Shown: positions 1 through 7,744, counted from the first letter of the stretch. The stretch: DNA of 64,000 nucleotides from Epibacterium sp. Ofav1-8 (GCF_022348185.1 NZ_JAKRFD010000015.1:1-64000), one strand, 5' to 3'. Program-made: numbers and translations. Notes: generated by a model not told the origin, from the sequence alone.

Positions 1-307
1 TGGACCGGAACCGCCGCAACCCGGTCTCGCGATGTTTCCAGCCGAACACCGACCCATGCCGAAACTCTTGCCACGGCTCCAGAACCAAGGGCTTGCCCCC
101 CATCGGGCCGGTAGTGTGCTGCAGCATCCCGGCCCAGCGGATGATCCGGCTTGCCGCTTGGCAGTCGAAATACAGGCCACGATCTGCGCCAGTTTCCAGA
201 TCTAGCAGATGACGATCGCACGCCATGCGGACCATATCACCAGCGACGATGTCCCCCTCTACAACCCCAACAGCATAGCGCGAAACCGGGTGGTCAATCG
301 GTTCCAT
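1..307 (-). CDS. Phage terminase large subunit (N-terminal part; cut by window edge)
   Basis: This is the ATPase/nuclease motor that packages phage DNA. I read about 102 codons without a stop from the ATG at 307 to the window start. The N-terminus contains the sequence GLYFDCQAASRIIRW and then LVLEPWQEF, which resembles the start of Terminase_1-type large subunits just before the ATPase domain. Walker motifs would be outside the window. The start overlaps the end of the small-subunit gene by 14 nt, the usual small-large order. Truncation here is only the window edge. Confidence 0.85.
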   Translation of the reverse strand, partial: MEPIDHPVSRYAVGVVEGDIVAGDMVRMACDRHLLDLETGADRGLYFDCQAASRIIRWAGMLQHTTGPMGGKPLVLEPWQEFRHGSVFGWKHRETGLRRFRS

Positions 308-731
308 CTAGCATTGCCGTCAGATTATCGAACATGTCACCCTGCCCCGGATTCGCTAACCGCTTGTCATCAACAGGCGACATACCGAACAACCCGCCAA
401 GCGTCTTGAGGGTTGCCAGAGCGTCTAGCCGCGCCTGCCACGCCGCTGTTTTCTTCTGCTGCAAACCGTTTCGAGTCTGGACCGTATAGGTGCGCCCCTC
501 CATGGCTATGATCGAAGACAGTTCAATAACGTCATTGGCCGCCTCGCAGAACTGCGCGAAGATGTCCTCGTAAATCGCTTCAAGCCGTTCCTTGCGAACC
601 ATCTCAGGCGCAAGTCGCTCCCAGACCTTCTTGGCACCATCGGACAGCAGATCCGGCGCAGGCGGAACCGGTTTTTGTGCATCCCCGCGCATGGGGATGA
701 TGTTTCCGAGTTTCGGATTTTGCCCTTTCAT
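294..731 (-). CDS. Phage terminase small subunit (P27 family-like)
   Basis: This is the DNA-recognition subunit of the packaging terminase, 145 aa from the chosen start. The chain has the feel of the P27 small-terminase family: a Pro-rich N-terminus, PDLLSDGAKKVWERLAPE, then helices including ALATLKTLGGLFGMSP near the C-terminus. An ATG at 749 is also in frame. The AGGAGGGGGG run directly upstream makes the ATG at 731 the better start. The gene directly precedes and overlaps the large subunit. Confidence 0.85.
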   Translation of the reverse strand: MKGQNPKLGNIIPMRGDAQKPVPPAPDLLSDGAKKVWERLAPEMVRKERLEAIYEDIFAQFCEAANDVIELSSIIAMEGRTYTVQTRNGLQQKKTAAWQARLDALATLKTLGGLFGMSPVDDKRLANPGQGDMFDNLTAMLDGTD

Positions 732-845
732 CCCCCCTCCTTTCATCATAAAAAGTGGGCTTTTTTTCCCAATTCGACGCGCACGAAAACAAAGGTATCC
801 CCGCCGGTTTCGGCAGTACCGCGCTCGATTTTCAGATACCCCCGG

Positions 846-1226
846 TCACCCGTGGAAGACCTCGCGCGCAGTCTTGCGGCTGTGGCAGGAGTGGCAGAGG
901 GACTGCCAATTGGAGCGATCCCAGAACAGTTTCCGATCACCCTTGTGCGGGATGATGTGATCAACATCGGTGGCGGGCTCAATCACGCCCAATTCGCCGC
1001 AGTCAACGCACAGCGGGTGCTGCCGCAGGTAAGCGATACGCGCCGCCTTCCACCTGGGATCGGCGTAGAGAACGCGCGCCGCAATCGCCGCCTCCGAGGT
1101 CTGTGCCTTCGCACGCCGTACCTTCAGCTTGTTCTGCCGCTCTGCCTCATGTTGTTCGCAATGCGACTGCCCAGGCAGAGCGAATTCCTCACAACCTGAT
1201 GCCGCGCAGATCTTCAACCGCGCCAC
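846..1226 (-). CDS. HNH endonuclease
   Basis: A 126-aa HNH-family nuclease. Visible elements are an N-terminal Cys pair (KICAASGCEE), a CxxC (HPLCVDCGE), the DVDHIIPHKGD core with the HNH histidine, and a second CxxC (LCHSCHSRKT), so a zinc-stabilised beta-beta-alpha-metal fold is expected. A GTG start at 1226 with GAGAAGG seven bases upstream is favoured over the in-frame start at 1364, which would overlap the preceding gene. HNH genes beside terminase genes are common in tailed phages, where they can assist packaging. Confidence 0.9.
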   Translation of the reverse strand: MARLKICAASGCEEFALPGQSHCEQHEAERQNKLKVRRAKAQTSEAAIAARVLYADPRWKAARIAYLRQHPLCVDCGELGVIEPATDVDHIIPHKGDRKLFWDRSNWQSLCHSCHSRKTAREVFHG

Positions 1227-1333
1227 GGGATAACCTTCTCTTTTCTGGATATACCAACGCAAAAGCGCCCGCCGGTTTCCCGTGGGCGCAATTGTCGATG
1301 ATGCATATTCATAGGCAGTCGGTCGTACTAACG

Positions 1334-2113
1334 TCAATCCCCATTCTTCGGGCGGTTGCGCCATTGCTCCGACGCAATGCCCGGAGCAGCACCGCTATGA
1401 TAGGGGGCAACACGGCCCGAACGGGACACCCCAGCCATACGATCAAGCGCAGACAGCAAAGCCAACCGCAAGGACTTGATGTGCTTACCCTGCGCCCGTT
1501 GCCCATCAGCTACCCAGCCGCATTTCCTCAACACTTCCGACAAAGTGAGATCCTGAACGCAAACCATATCGATCAAGCTACGATCTTTGATGAGACCAAC
1601 CTTGCCCCGCGCCGAAGGCCGTACCCGCCGCACAGACAATGCCACCCCATAGCCGACACGGTTTTGCATATCATCCAGCCGCTGCCGATCCCTAAGCAGC
1701 GCGTCCATGTACTCACCACCTCCGCCCGATGCCTGCTGCTGCATAGCCTCGACGGAGGAACACCGAACACCTGCCGCATCCAGTTTCTCAAACAAGGCAC
1801 CATAGTTGCGACCGATAGCCTTTTGATGCGGCTCGAACAGAACCTTGCGCGCCTGACCTTCCATCTTATCGAACGCATCAGCCAGACGAATGGCCTTGCG
1901 CCCGCGATAGCCCGCCGACTTCACTGCGTAATCGCTGCCGTCAGGGTAGAGCGCAACCGGATCAAAGACGCGGAAAGCACCACGCGCCGGAGCCTCCGGG
2001 ATACTGTCACCGCAAGCAACCGGGACAACGCCGCGCGCCTTCACCATCGCAACCCGCTCTGCCTCCTCCAACAAACGCGCCACGCCATTTGTCCCAACAA
2101 TCACAACGCTCAT
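1334..2113 (-). CDS. Phage protein of unknown function
   Basis: A 259-aa protein I do not recognise. The N-terminus (SVVIVGTNGVARLLEEAERVA) is followed by a basic middle region. The C-terminal third (about residues 180-225) reads as a helical domain with LSEVLRKCGWVADGQ and LRLALLSALDRM, which could be DNA-binding. The start at 2113 has GGAAGGTGG upstream and overlaps the stop of the preceding gene as ATGA, so translation is probably coupled. Its place between replication-like genes and the packaging genes suggests a regulatory or late-switch role, but this is only context. Confidence 0.75.
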   Translation of the reverse strand: MSVVIVGTNGVARLLEEAERVAMVKARGVVPVACGDSIPEAPARGAFRVFDPVALYPDGSDYAVKSAGYRGRKAIRLADAFDKMEGQARKVLFEPHQKAIGRNYGALFEKLDAAGVRCSSVEAMQQQASGGGGEYMDALLRDRQRLDDMQNRVGYGVALSVRRVRPSARGKVGLIKDRSLIDMVCVQDLTLSEVLRKCGWVADGQRAQGKHIKSLRLALLSALDRMAGVSRSGRVAPYHSGAAPGIASEQWRNRPKNGD

Positions 2114-2688
2114 GCGTCCACCTTCCCTTTCGCATTGATGATGTCGAGACATCGCGCCTCGGTGCTCAGATAGCCCTGTTGCCACTGGATTTCTGAGGCG
2201 GTGGCACGGCCAGCGCTAACCGCCCGCCGGATCGCAGCCAACTTGCCCCGGTTGTGATCCGCCTCTTTTCGGATCTCTGACATGGAATAGCTATTCGGCG
2301 GCGCGCCCCACTTCTTGAGGTATCCGAACAGCTCGACCAAATAGCCACCATCACGTGCCGCCAAACCTGCGCCGGACTGCATGTAGGTGCGCACCAAACG
2401 GCTTTCGCTCGCTGGTGGAACCTGCATCAGACGCGCCCAATTCATGATACTCACCTCAGTGGGCCAATTCGTCTTGAGCTTGCCAGTGGCGTGGCGCTCA
2501 ATCACCTCCGCCAATGCGATCAGCTTATCCGGCTGCATGTATGCAAGCCGCGCCTCCAGGCTGGTCAAGAACGCCTGATGATCCTCAAGACGGACGCCAC
2601 GCCTGCGCTCCAGCCCGCGCCGCTCCAATGGATCAATCAAATGCACCCTGACCCGTTCCTTGCCTTCCTGTAGTTCCTGCCCCTCCAT
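2110..2688 (-). CDS. Phage protein of unknown function
   Basis: A 192-aa, charged, mostly helical protein with no family I can name. It is rich in Arg/Lys and has a Trp-containing stretch (TNWPTEVSIMNWARLMQ). Its last codons overlap the next gene as ATGA. It lies directly downstream of the AT-rich 2689-2881 region, which holds a DnaA-box match and repeats, so a replication-associated function is possible but unproven. Confidence 0.72.
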   Translation of the reverse strand: MEGQELQEGKERVRVHLIDPLERRGLERRRGVRLEDHQAFLTSLEARLAYMQPDKLIALAEVIERHATGKLKTNWPTEVSIMNWARLMQVPPASESRLVRTYMQSGAGLAARDGGYLVELFGYLKKWGAPPNSYSMSEIRKEADHNRGKLAAIRRAVSAGRATASEIQWQQGYLSTEARCLDIINAKGKVDA

Positions 2689-2881
2689 GGCCCTGCCCCT
2701 TTCTCAGCAATCCGACTTATCCACAGGCAAATCCGTCAAAAACGGCCACCGTTCGGAAGATTTCATTTCTTTTGATTTCTTCTCCTTTCCTTTCAGCCGC
2801 GCGGTTTTTGGAAAAAATGAAAACTTCCAAAAACGGTTTTGGAAATTCCTGTTTCTTCCGGCGGAAGTTTTTGGGAAGAAA
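2689..2881. other. AT-rich intergenic region with DnaA-box match and short repeats (candidate phage origin)
   Basis: This is the largest gap in the leftward arm. It holds a perfect match to the DnaA box TTATCCACA at 2717-2725. Three direct copies of TTTTTGGAA or close variants occur at 2805-2813, 2837-2844 and 2868-2877, with one inverted copy (TTCCAAAAA) at 2825-2833. A 6-bp hairpin CTTCCG-G-CGGAAG lies between the last copies. AT-richness, iterons and a DnaA box together resemble a replication origin. A promoter or control region for the downstream genes would be the simpler alternative. Confidence 0.4.
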
Positions 2882-3499
2882 TCAGTGTTGGCGCGACAGG
2901 TCGTTGAGCGCTTCCCTAACGCGCTTCAACGTGGCGCTACCGCCGGGGTACTGCCCATCGATCCAGTCGCTGATCTTGTTCACGACCTCATCATTCTCCG
3001 CCATGCGCGCGCCACCAGGCAGGCCGGTCAAATGGCCAACAATCGTGCCGAGCCGCTTCCGCATCCGGTCATCCGCATTCTTGGTATCGTTCCGCTTCTT
3101 TGACCCAAGCGCCGCCAGCGCCACCTCCGTCACGACAGGGTGCGCCAACCGCACCTGACCGTTGTCGCAAGTGACCTGACGCCAGCCGTGCAGGGGCGTG
3201 ACCTCCCGCGCCCGCAGCTCTCGCCACCGGCCAATGGGCATCCGCAACAGAAAGGCGAGCGCTTCATCATCACACGGCAACGTGCCCACCGGCGTTTCAT
3301 CCTGTGCCAAATGGAACAGCTCGACCCCAAAGAACCCCACTTCGGGATCTGCGTAGCCATGCCGCCGAAAGTCGCTGCCGCGCCAACGCTTGAGGTTCCA
3401 CGCGACGAAATAATGCGCATCCAGACGCTCCGTTGAGGAGATCGGATAAACCTCTACTGTCTCAGCCTCGACCAGACGAAAGGCACGCTCCTCACTCAT
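2882..3499 (-). CDS. Putative phage replication-associated protein (DUF1376-like)
   Basis: A 205-aa protein. The N-terminal 120 residues (YPISSTERLDAHYFVAW and, later, LLRMPIGRWRELR) recall DUF1376/replication-initiator-like phage proteins that size up a starting winged-helix domain. The C-terminal part is basic and helical. It begins with an ATGA overlap to the upstream gene and ends at the AT-rich region with the DnaA-box match. The family call is tentative; the position supports a replication role. Confidence 0.6.
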   Translation of the reverse strand: MSEERAFRLVEAETVEVYPISSTERLDAHYFVAWNLKRWRGSDFRRHGYADPEVGFFGVELFHLAQDETPVGTLPCDDEALAFLLRMPIGRWRELRAREVTPLHGWRQVTCDNGQVRLAHPVVTEVALAALGSKKRNDTKNADDRMRKRLGTIVGHLTGLPGGARMAENDEVVNKISDWIDGQYPGGSATLKRVREALNDLSRQH

Positions 3500-4122
3500 T
3501 TGACCCTCGCCAGATTACGCGGGCCAACGGCCTCTTTGATCTGATCCAGCGTCTTGGACATCGAGGTCACGCGACCGATGGCGGCCTCCAGGCTCTCCAC
3601 CTCGGATTTCGCAGCGGCCAAGCGCGCCTGCGTGTCCTGCATGAACTTACGGATTTCATCGCCAAGCGCGGCCATGTCGTCATTGCTGCCATCTGGCCCA
3701 AAGAACTCTTCGCGGATGCCAGCAACCCAACCGGGCATGACATTCAACACCTTGGCCACCGTGTCATCGGTCTCACCGCCACAGTAACACTGCTTTTCGT
3801 CGTCATAGACTTCGCTCAATAGGTCCATGATTTCGCGCTTTTGCATCCGCGTCGGTTCACGCGGAGCCGTCTGAGCCGGTGTTTTCTGCTCTGTTTTCGC
3901 CGCCATTTTTTCCACCTTCCTTTTCGCCTCACACGTCCCGCAACGCAGGCGCTTGCCGATGTAGGACCACCCCAACCGTTGAATCTTGGAAACCGCCTGA
4001 CCGTGCCCATCGCTGCCAGCCCGACCATGGCGCGCTGCAACCGTGTCCTCGCGACCGCAATCGTCACAGGTGCACAAAAACCGAGGCTGGCCCCGACCGT
4101 CACGAACAGGTTCAAATGCCAT
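3496..4122 (-). CDS. Phage zinc-ribbon/coiled-coil protein, unknown function
   Basis: A 208-aa protein with an N-terminal Cys cluster (CTCDDCG near residue 17 and LRCGTCE near residue 60) that could bind zinc. A Lys-rich linker follows, then a C-terminal heptad-like helix (about residues 150-195, LAAAKSEVESLEAAIGRV) likely to form a coiled coil. It overlaps both neighbours and so is part of one leftward transcript. DNA binding is plausible from the zinc ribbon; no specific function is recognisable. Confidence 0.72.
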   Translation of the reverse strand: MAFEPVRDGRGQPRFLCTCDDCGREDTVAARHGRAGSDGHGQAVSKIQRLGWSYIGKRLRCGTCEAKRKVEKMAAKTEQKTPAQTAPREPTRMQKREIMDLLSEVYDDEKQCYCGGETDDTVAKVLNVMPGWVAGIREEFFGPDGSNDDMAALGDEIRKFMQDTQARLAAAKSEVESLEAAIGRVTSMSKTLDQIKEAVGPRNLARVK

Positions 4123-4513
4123 CGCCGCCCCCAGACGCTGCCGCGCGTGACTGTCGATCCGACAGCCACGCCGACTGCACGTGCGTCACGTGCCGCCGCG
4201 CCGCACGGGTTAAATCGCGAATTGCGGTGTCGTGCTTCTCATACTTGCCCATGCGCCAGGTCAGCGCCGACAACGCCATGCGATGACCCCACTTGCGCAT
4301 TTCCGCCGTGCCTGCGCGCTCGCACTCTGTGCAGCAATACATCTGCCAATCGCGCGCGGGCTGGAACCTGCGGCCACATTCGGGAAGGAAGCAAACGCCC
4401 GCCTGCCACGGCGTCGCCACCGCCAGTTCTACCGTTGCAAAGCTGCGGAGATCCTCGACCTTCAAATGACGTGGCACGCCATTTGCGAGCTGACTTTTTT
4501 CGACCGTCACCAC
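4112..4513 (-). CDS. Small Cys-rich phage protein, putative zinc finger
   Basis: A 133-aa protein with a central motif CFLPECGRRFQPARDWQMYC followed by CTECERA, a treble-clef-like arrangement of four or five cysteines. The C-terminus is basic. The frame overlaps the methyltransferase gene upstream by 7 nt and the next gene by 11 nt. Small zinc-finger proteins of this kind are common in alphaproteobacterial prophages; the role is unknown. Confidence 0.7.
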   Translation of the reverse strand: MVTVEKSQLANGVPRHLKVEDLRSFATVELAVATPWQAGVCFLPECGRRFQPARDWQMYCCTECERAGTAEMRKWGHRMALSALTWRMGKYEKHDTAIRDLTRAARRHVTHVQSAWLSDRQSRAAASGGGDGI

Positions 4514-5178
4514 TGCAAACCCTCCTCATGGGCCTCTGTGGGCGTATTTTCGGGGTAGTCCTCCGAGCGCTCCAAACGCGCGCGGCACGGCGGCACCCAA
4601 AACAACTCTGTCGTCCCGGACAGGTGCTGATCCTCATGCAACCAGACAATCCAGCAATACGAGGTCGCAGTTGATCCTTTGGCCGACAACCGCCCCTTGT
4701 GCATCACCACGCGTTCGGAGAATTGCAGGACAAACGCAGGGGGCCTGACGGAAAACAGGCGATCATGACGCCCGATCCCCTCAAGGAAGGCGCTGCGCAC
4801 GATGACAGCACACCCTTCGCGGCTTGTGCGCAAGGCCCGCGCGATAAACGCCTCAGCCAGACGAAATGGCGGATTGGTGATGGTCCAGTCAACTGCGTCA
4901 GGATCTGGTCCGAACAAGTAGTCCTGCACCGGATAGCCGACGCCATAATCATGAACATCCGACGCTTCGACGCGATCAAAGAACTCCGACAGGGGGCGCA
5001 CCATATGCCCCCGGTTTGCCGCAGGTTCCCGCGCGACTCCGCCCGCAGTGAACCCTTGCTGTACCAGAAACTCCAACAGCGCCCGCGTAGCCCAGGGCGG
5101 AGTGGGGAAGTCATCGAGGCTATCATGCGGCTCGACACGGCGTTGCATGACCGCTGTGGACCTGTTCGGCCCCGTCAT
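4507..5178 (-). CDS. Phage DNA adenine/N4-cytosine methyltransferase-like protein
   Basis: A 223-aa Rossmann-type amino-methyltransferase. I see DFPTPPWATRALLEFL near residue 23, a SAM-binding motif I variant EPAANRGHM near residue 52, an acidic motif II (ASDVHDYG) and the catalytic TNPPF near residue 100. These mark N6-adenine or N4-cytosine methyltransferases. No recognition domain or restriction partner is visible, so it is an orphan enzyme, probably protecting phage DNA. The start couples to the upstream gene by ATGA. The exact start could be a later ATG at codon 11. Confidence 0.85.
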   Translation of the reverse strand: MTGPNRSTAVMQRRVEPHDSLDDFPTPPWATRALLEFLVQQGFTAGGVAREPAANRGHMVRPLSEFFDRVEASDVHDYGVGYPVQDYLFGPDPDAVDWTITNPPFRLAEAFIARALRTSREGCAVIVRSAFLEGIGRHDRLFSVRPPAFVLQFSERVVMHKGRLSAKGSTATSYCWIVWLHEDQHLSGTTELFWVPPCRARLERSEDYPENTPTEAHEEGLQW

Positions 5179-5501
5179 GCTCTGGCCCTCATCATTTGCG
5201 AGGGCAAAATGCCTTTGAGGCTGACACCATTGGCCTCACGATCAGCGGCCTCGGCAATCTTGATCTGGATCTGCGAATTTACCCAATGACCGTCCAACCC
5301 GATCAGGCTGCACACGGTGTGAAAGTCACGAGATCCGAACCAATCCCGCGCACGCGCAACGTCATTGTCCCCGTGAACCTTCCGAGGGCGCAGCGCCATC
5401 GAAAGCTGCTCAGCAATCACAGCGCACCACAGCGCGCGGCAGGCCTCCGGGCTGCACTCGGACTCTTCCACTTGGTTCCGGTCGAGATCAGCGAAGGGCA
5501 T
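5175..5501 (-). CDS. Phage protein of unknown function
   Basis: A 108-aa protein, read from the ATG at 5501 with GGGGG six bases upstream; a TTG at 5516 is also in frame. The sequence contains ARDWFGSRDFHTVCSLIGL and HWVNSQIQIKIAEAA, a pattern I recognise only as typical of small alphaproteobacterial phage proteins that accompany methyltransferase genes. It overlaps the methyltransferase by ATGA and appears to open the compact leftward operon. Confidence 0.7.
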   Translation of the reverse strand: MPFADLDRNQVEESECSPEACRALWCAVIAEQLSMALRPRKVHGDNDVARARDWFGSRDFHTVCSLIGLDGHWVNSQIQIKIAEAADREANGVSLKGILPSQMMRARA

Positions 5502-5679
5502 CGGAGACCCCCACAAGAAACGGTGAGTAGGTCTGACAAGAGCCCAACTCCGGCAGTTCAGACGTGTCGCCGGGACCGCCAGAGAAGTCAGCGTTCAGGG
5601 AGAAGGAAGGCGCTTGATTGGCGACACCAACAACGCCACTCTGAGAGATATTGAGTTTTTTCAGCAGAAGGATTCCGTA

Positions 5680-6045
5680 TTGCTTTTCCGCATGATCGCC
5701 GCCGCAGCGCTGCTTTTGACCGCCGCCTGCACGCCCCCCAACCCCGTTGTCTCCCGACAGTCCAGCGAACCAACCGCGCAGCAGGCACGGCAAATCGAAG
5801 ATGGCGTAAAGAACGTTCTGAAGGACCCCTTCAGCGCTCACTTTCGCAACCTGAGAGTAGAAAAGCGAACTCTCCAGAGCGGCGAAACGGTCACAGTGGC
5901 CTGTGGTCAGGTCAATTCCAAAAACAGCTTCGGAGCCTACGTCGGATTTAGGACGTTTATTGGAGCCTTGCAGAAAGGGAACTTTCGCCCCTACACGCTC
6001 GATGCATACATTAATATGTTCGAAGCGAAGGACCATTGCAGCTGA
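5680..6045 (+). CDS. Prophage-borne lipoprotein (putative moron)
   Basis: A 121-aa secreted lipoprotein. The N-terminus MLFRMIAAAALLLTAAC is a short type II signal peptide with lipobox LTAAC, so the mature protein begins at a lipidated Cys about residue 17. The rest is soluble, with DPFSAHFRNLRV and two further cysteines. A TTG start at 5680 preceded by AGAAGGA is favoured; ATG at 5692 is an alternative. It is transcribed against both flanking leftward genes, an arrangement typical of an independently expressed lysogenic gene. Superinfection exclusion or host-surface modification is a guess. Confidence 0.8.
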   Translation: MLFRMIAAAALLLTAACTPPNPVVSRQSSEPTAQQARQIEDGVKNVLKDPFSAHFRNLRVEKRTLQSGETVTVACGQVNSKNSFGAYVGFRTFIGALQKGNFRPYTLDAYINMFEAKDHCS

Positions 6046-6050
6046 TGACA

Positions 6051-6374
6051 TCACGCCGCCCTCGCTACTTCTGTCCTAAAATACTCAGACGCGCCCGGGT
6101 CGGTGAGAATGACCAGAAGTGCGACGTGACTGGCGGGAGCGGTCACTGCACCCCACCAGTTTAGCGCGGTCTGAAACGATACGTCACAATAAAGCGCGAC
6201 CTCGCGCGGGCTGCTGAACCGGGCGCGAAAGTAGCCGGACCACAGATCCGGCGCGTTTGTCTTTAGCGCGTAGGGGTCAAACTGATTTGACCAAGACTTT
6301 TGCGCCATACCCCGCGCATCGTCGGGGTATGACGCATCATTGTTCACAACCAGTGTTAACCGCGAACGGATCAT
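6051..6374 (-). CDS. Phage protein with possible helix-turn-helix, unknown function
   Basis: A 107-aa protein directly downstream of the Cro-like gene, coupled to it by ATGA. Residues 55-75 (SSPREVALYCDVSFQTALNWWG) have a helix-turn-helix-like spacing, as in phage and plasmid regulators. It may help control the leftward early promoter. No family could be named. Confidence 0.65.
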   Translation of the reverse strand: MIRSRLTLVVNNDASYPDDARGMAQKSWSNQFDPYALKTNAPDLWSGYFRARFSSPREVALYCDVSFQTALNWWGAVTAPASHVALLVILTDPGASEYFRTEVARAA

Positions 6375-6586
6375 GCAACGCTCCTATCGTCGTTCATGAC
6401 CGCAGGCGGATTTTCTGCCATGTACCGGCGCACCCGGTCAGCGGTGATCAGGGTCGGGCTGCTTTCGCCTTCCTCCCACTTCCGCCACGTCCCGCCGCCA
6501 CCAGCCTTGGCCCGCTGAATAACGGTTGTGGGCTTCACCCCCACACGGGCTGCATATTCCCGAACCTCTGCCATGAACTGTTCCAT
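6371..6586 (-). CDS. Small Cro-like DNA-binding protein
   Basis: A 71-aa protein read from the ATG at 6586. Residues 5-45 (VREYAARVGVKPTTVIQRA and WRKWEEGESSPTLITADRVRRYM) fit a short HTH of the Cro/C1 or YdaS type, with the phage context supporting a Cro-like antirepressor. The in-frame TTG at 6622 would place the 18-bp operator inside the gene, so starts at 6586 or 6574 are preferred. It is divergent from the repressor at 6672 and shares its operator region. Confidence 0.75.
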   Translation of the reverse strand: MEQFMAEVREYAARVGVKPTTVIQRAKAGGGGTWRKWEEGESSPTLITADRVRRYMAENPPAVMNDDRSVA

Positions 6587-6595
6587 ACACCCGAA

Positions 6596-6613
6596 ATAGT
6601 TCCAAAGGACTAC
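6596..6613. promoter_or_regulatory. Phage operator 1 (18-bp dyad)
   Basis: ATAGTTC-CAAA-GGACTAC, a dyad of two 7-nt arms with a 4-nt spacer, just upstream of the Cro-like gene. On the minus strand a TTGACC (-35-like, from 6622 down to 6617) precedes it, so a bound repressor would cover the leftward promoter. It matches the dyads at 6654, 7745 and 7775. Confidence 0.7.
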
Positions 6614-6653
6614 ATCGGTCAAGTCCTATAAACCTATAGCGAGTAGAGCAGTG

Positions 6654-6671
6654 ATAGTTCTAAATAACTAC
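6654..6671. promoter_or_regulatory. Phage operator 2 (18-bp dyad)
   Basis: ATAGTTC-TAAA-TAACTAC, ending one base before the ATG of the repressor gene at 6672. Its position suggests autoregulation of the repressor. It is the most diverged of the four copies in its right arm. Confidence 0.6.
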
Positions 6672-7031
6672 ATGCCAAACCAACCTGTCACAGAACCTTT
6701 CCTGGTGCGCCTAGAGACTGCTATTGAAGCGGACCCGGAACTGAATGTTTCGAACCTCGCAGTGAGAGCAGGACTCGCCAACAGCACAATTCGAGCAATG
6801 TTCAGGGACAACAAGAGTCCCAGAGTGGCAACGATGAGAAAGATATGCGCCGCCCTGGGGACGACGCTAGAAGAGTTTATGAGTAACGCCCAGACCGCAG
6901 AAGAGCGAGAAATTGTGCGTCTATTTGCTCAGCTACCCGATCCGCTAAAGCAAGAGCTTCTAGGCTATGGACGAGGTCTCGCTGCCGCTGCGGATCGGTC
7001 TCGGCCAAAAGGCGTAGAAGATGATGAATGA
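6672..7031 (+). CDS. XRE-family phage repressor (short CI-like)
   Basis: A 119-aa HTH regulator. Residues 25-60 (LNVSNLAVRAGLANSTIRAMFRD followed by NKSPRVATMRKICAAL) form a clear XRE HTH. Residues 75-100 may serve as a dimerisation helix. There is no S24/LexA-like peptidase domain, so induction by RecA-type cleavage is not expected. A GTG at 6651 is in frame, but operator 2 covers that stretch, so the ATG at 6672 is preferred. No good Shine-Dalgarno is seen, which may mean a leaderless message. It is the likely master repressor of the lysogen. Confidence 0.85.
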   Translation: MPNQPVTEPFLVRLETAIEADPELNVSNLAVRAGLANSTIRAMFRDNKSPRVATMRKICAALGTTLEEFMSNAQTAEEREIVRLFAQLPDPLKQELLGYGRGLAAAADRSRPKGVEDDE

Positions 7032-7082
7032 TTTCCTGATCGGTCAATTTTGATCTCCAAATTCCACCCACAGGGCGTGACC

Positions 7083-7166
7083 ATGGAAATGGGGCTGGGC
7101 AAGAATATGACCCTTCTGACCATCCGCCTTGCTGAAATCACGCCTGACTCCAACAAGGAAAACTGA
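7083..7166 (+). CDS. Possible 27-codon leader ORF, coupled to the next gene
   Basis: An ATG at 7083 opens 27 codons ending in TGA at 7164-7166, where the A is also the first base of the ATG of the membrane protein gene (TGATG). The peptide (MEMGLGKNMTLLTIRLAEI and on) has no known match in my memory. The stop-start overlap suggests translational coupling, but there is no strong ribosome-binding site, so it may not be a gene. Confidence 0.3.
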   Translation: MEMGLGKNMTLLTIRLAEITPDSNKEN

Positions 7167-7480
7167 TGGACACAATACTTCAGGGCCTCGCCATAACCTG
7201 TCTCGCCGCGCTTCTTGGAGCCCCCTTTGCCCTCGGGATAAACACCAACAACCCCCAAAAAGTGCGCCACCTCATAGAACGCATTAAGCTAAACCTAGGC
7301 CTTGCGTGCTTTGGATGGGTCATGTTTTGTATCGGAGGATTTGCAGCGCCACTCCTAAGCGGAGAGGACATGGGATCACCGTTTCTAATACTTGAAACGC
7401 TCTGGGCTGCTGTGCTGCCAGCGGCACTCCTCTACATCTATCTACTGAAAGTTTTCAGTGACCAAATACTCGATAACTGA
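7166..7480 (+). CDS. Small prophage membrane protein
   Basis: A 104-aa protein with three likely membrane spans (about residues 4-24, 45-64 and 75-97), separated by short polar loops including NNPQKVRHLIERIKLN. It sits next to the repressor in the same direction, where lysogen-expressed accessory genes are typical. A role in superinfection exclusion or membrane modification is possible; no family recognised. Confidence 0.7.
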   Translation: MDTILQGLAITCLAALLGAPFALGINTNNPQKVRHLIERIKLNLGLACFGWVMFCIGGFAAPLLSGEDMGSPFLILETLWAAVLPAALLYIYLLKVFSDQILDN

Positions 7481-7492
7481 ATTGGCCGACAG

Positions 7493-7642
7493 TCAACGGC
7501 CAGCAAAACTCAATATCGAGTACAGCACAAGGCTCAGCGCATAGGCTCCGCGCACCCACCTCAGGATACTCATTTCGCCGCGACAACTTAGCACACAGAA
7601 CATCATTACCAAGTTGAAACCGGTTACCACCAACCCATACAT
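7493..7642 (-). CDS. Possible 49-aa membrane peptide
   Basis: An ORF from the ATG at 7642 encoding two hydrophobic segments (GLVVTGFNLVMMFCVL and YALSLVLYSILSF). It is convergent to the preceding membrane protein gene and starts inside the region holding a rightward terminator. No convincing ribosome-binding site. Kept as a weak candidate. Confidence 0.3.
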   Translation of the reverse strand: MYGLVVTGFNLVMMFCVLSCRGEMSILRWVRGAYALSLVLYSILSFAGR

Positions 7643-7656
7643 CTCACCCGTCTCCC

Positions 7657-7679
7657 AACCCCGCTCTGGCGGGGTTTTT
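7657..7679 (+). terminator. Intrinsic terminator after the immunity-region genes
   Basis: A 6-bp GC stem (CCCCGC / GCGGGG) with a TCTG loop followed by TTTTT. It separates the repressor and membrane-protein transcript from the early promoter at 7770. Confidence 0.75.
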
Positions 7680-7744
7680 CTTTGCGCGCTCTCCGCACCG
7701 ATGGAATCAGTCCGGCACGCAATCACTCCAACGTTCATTTAAGC

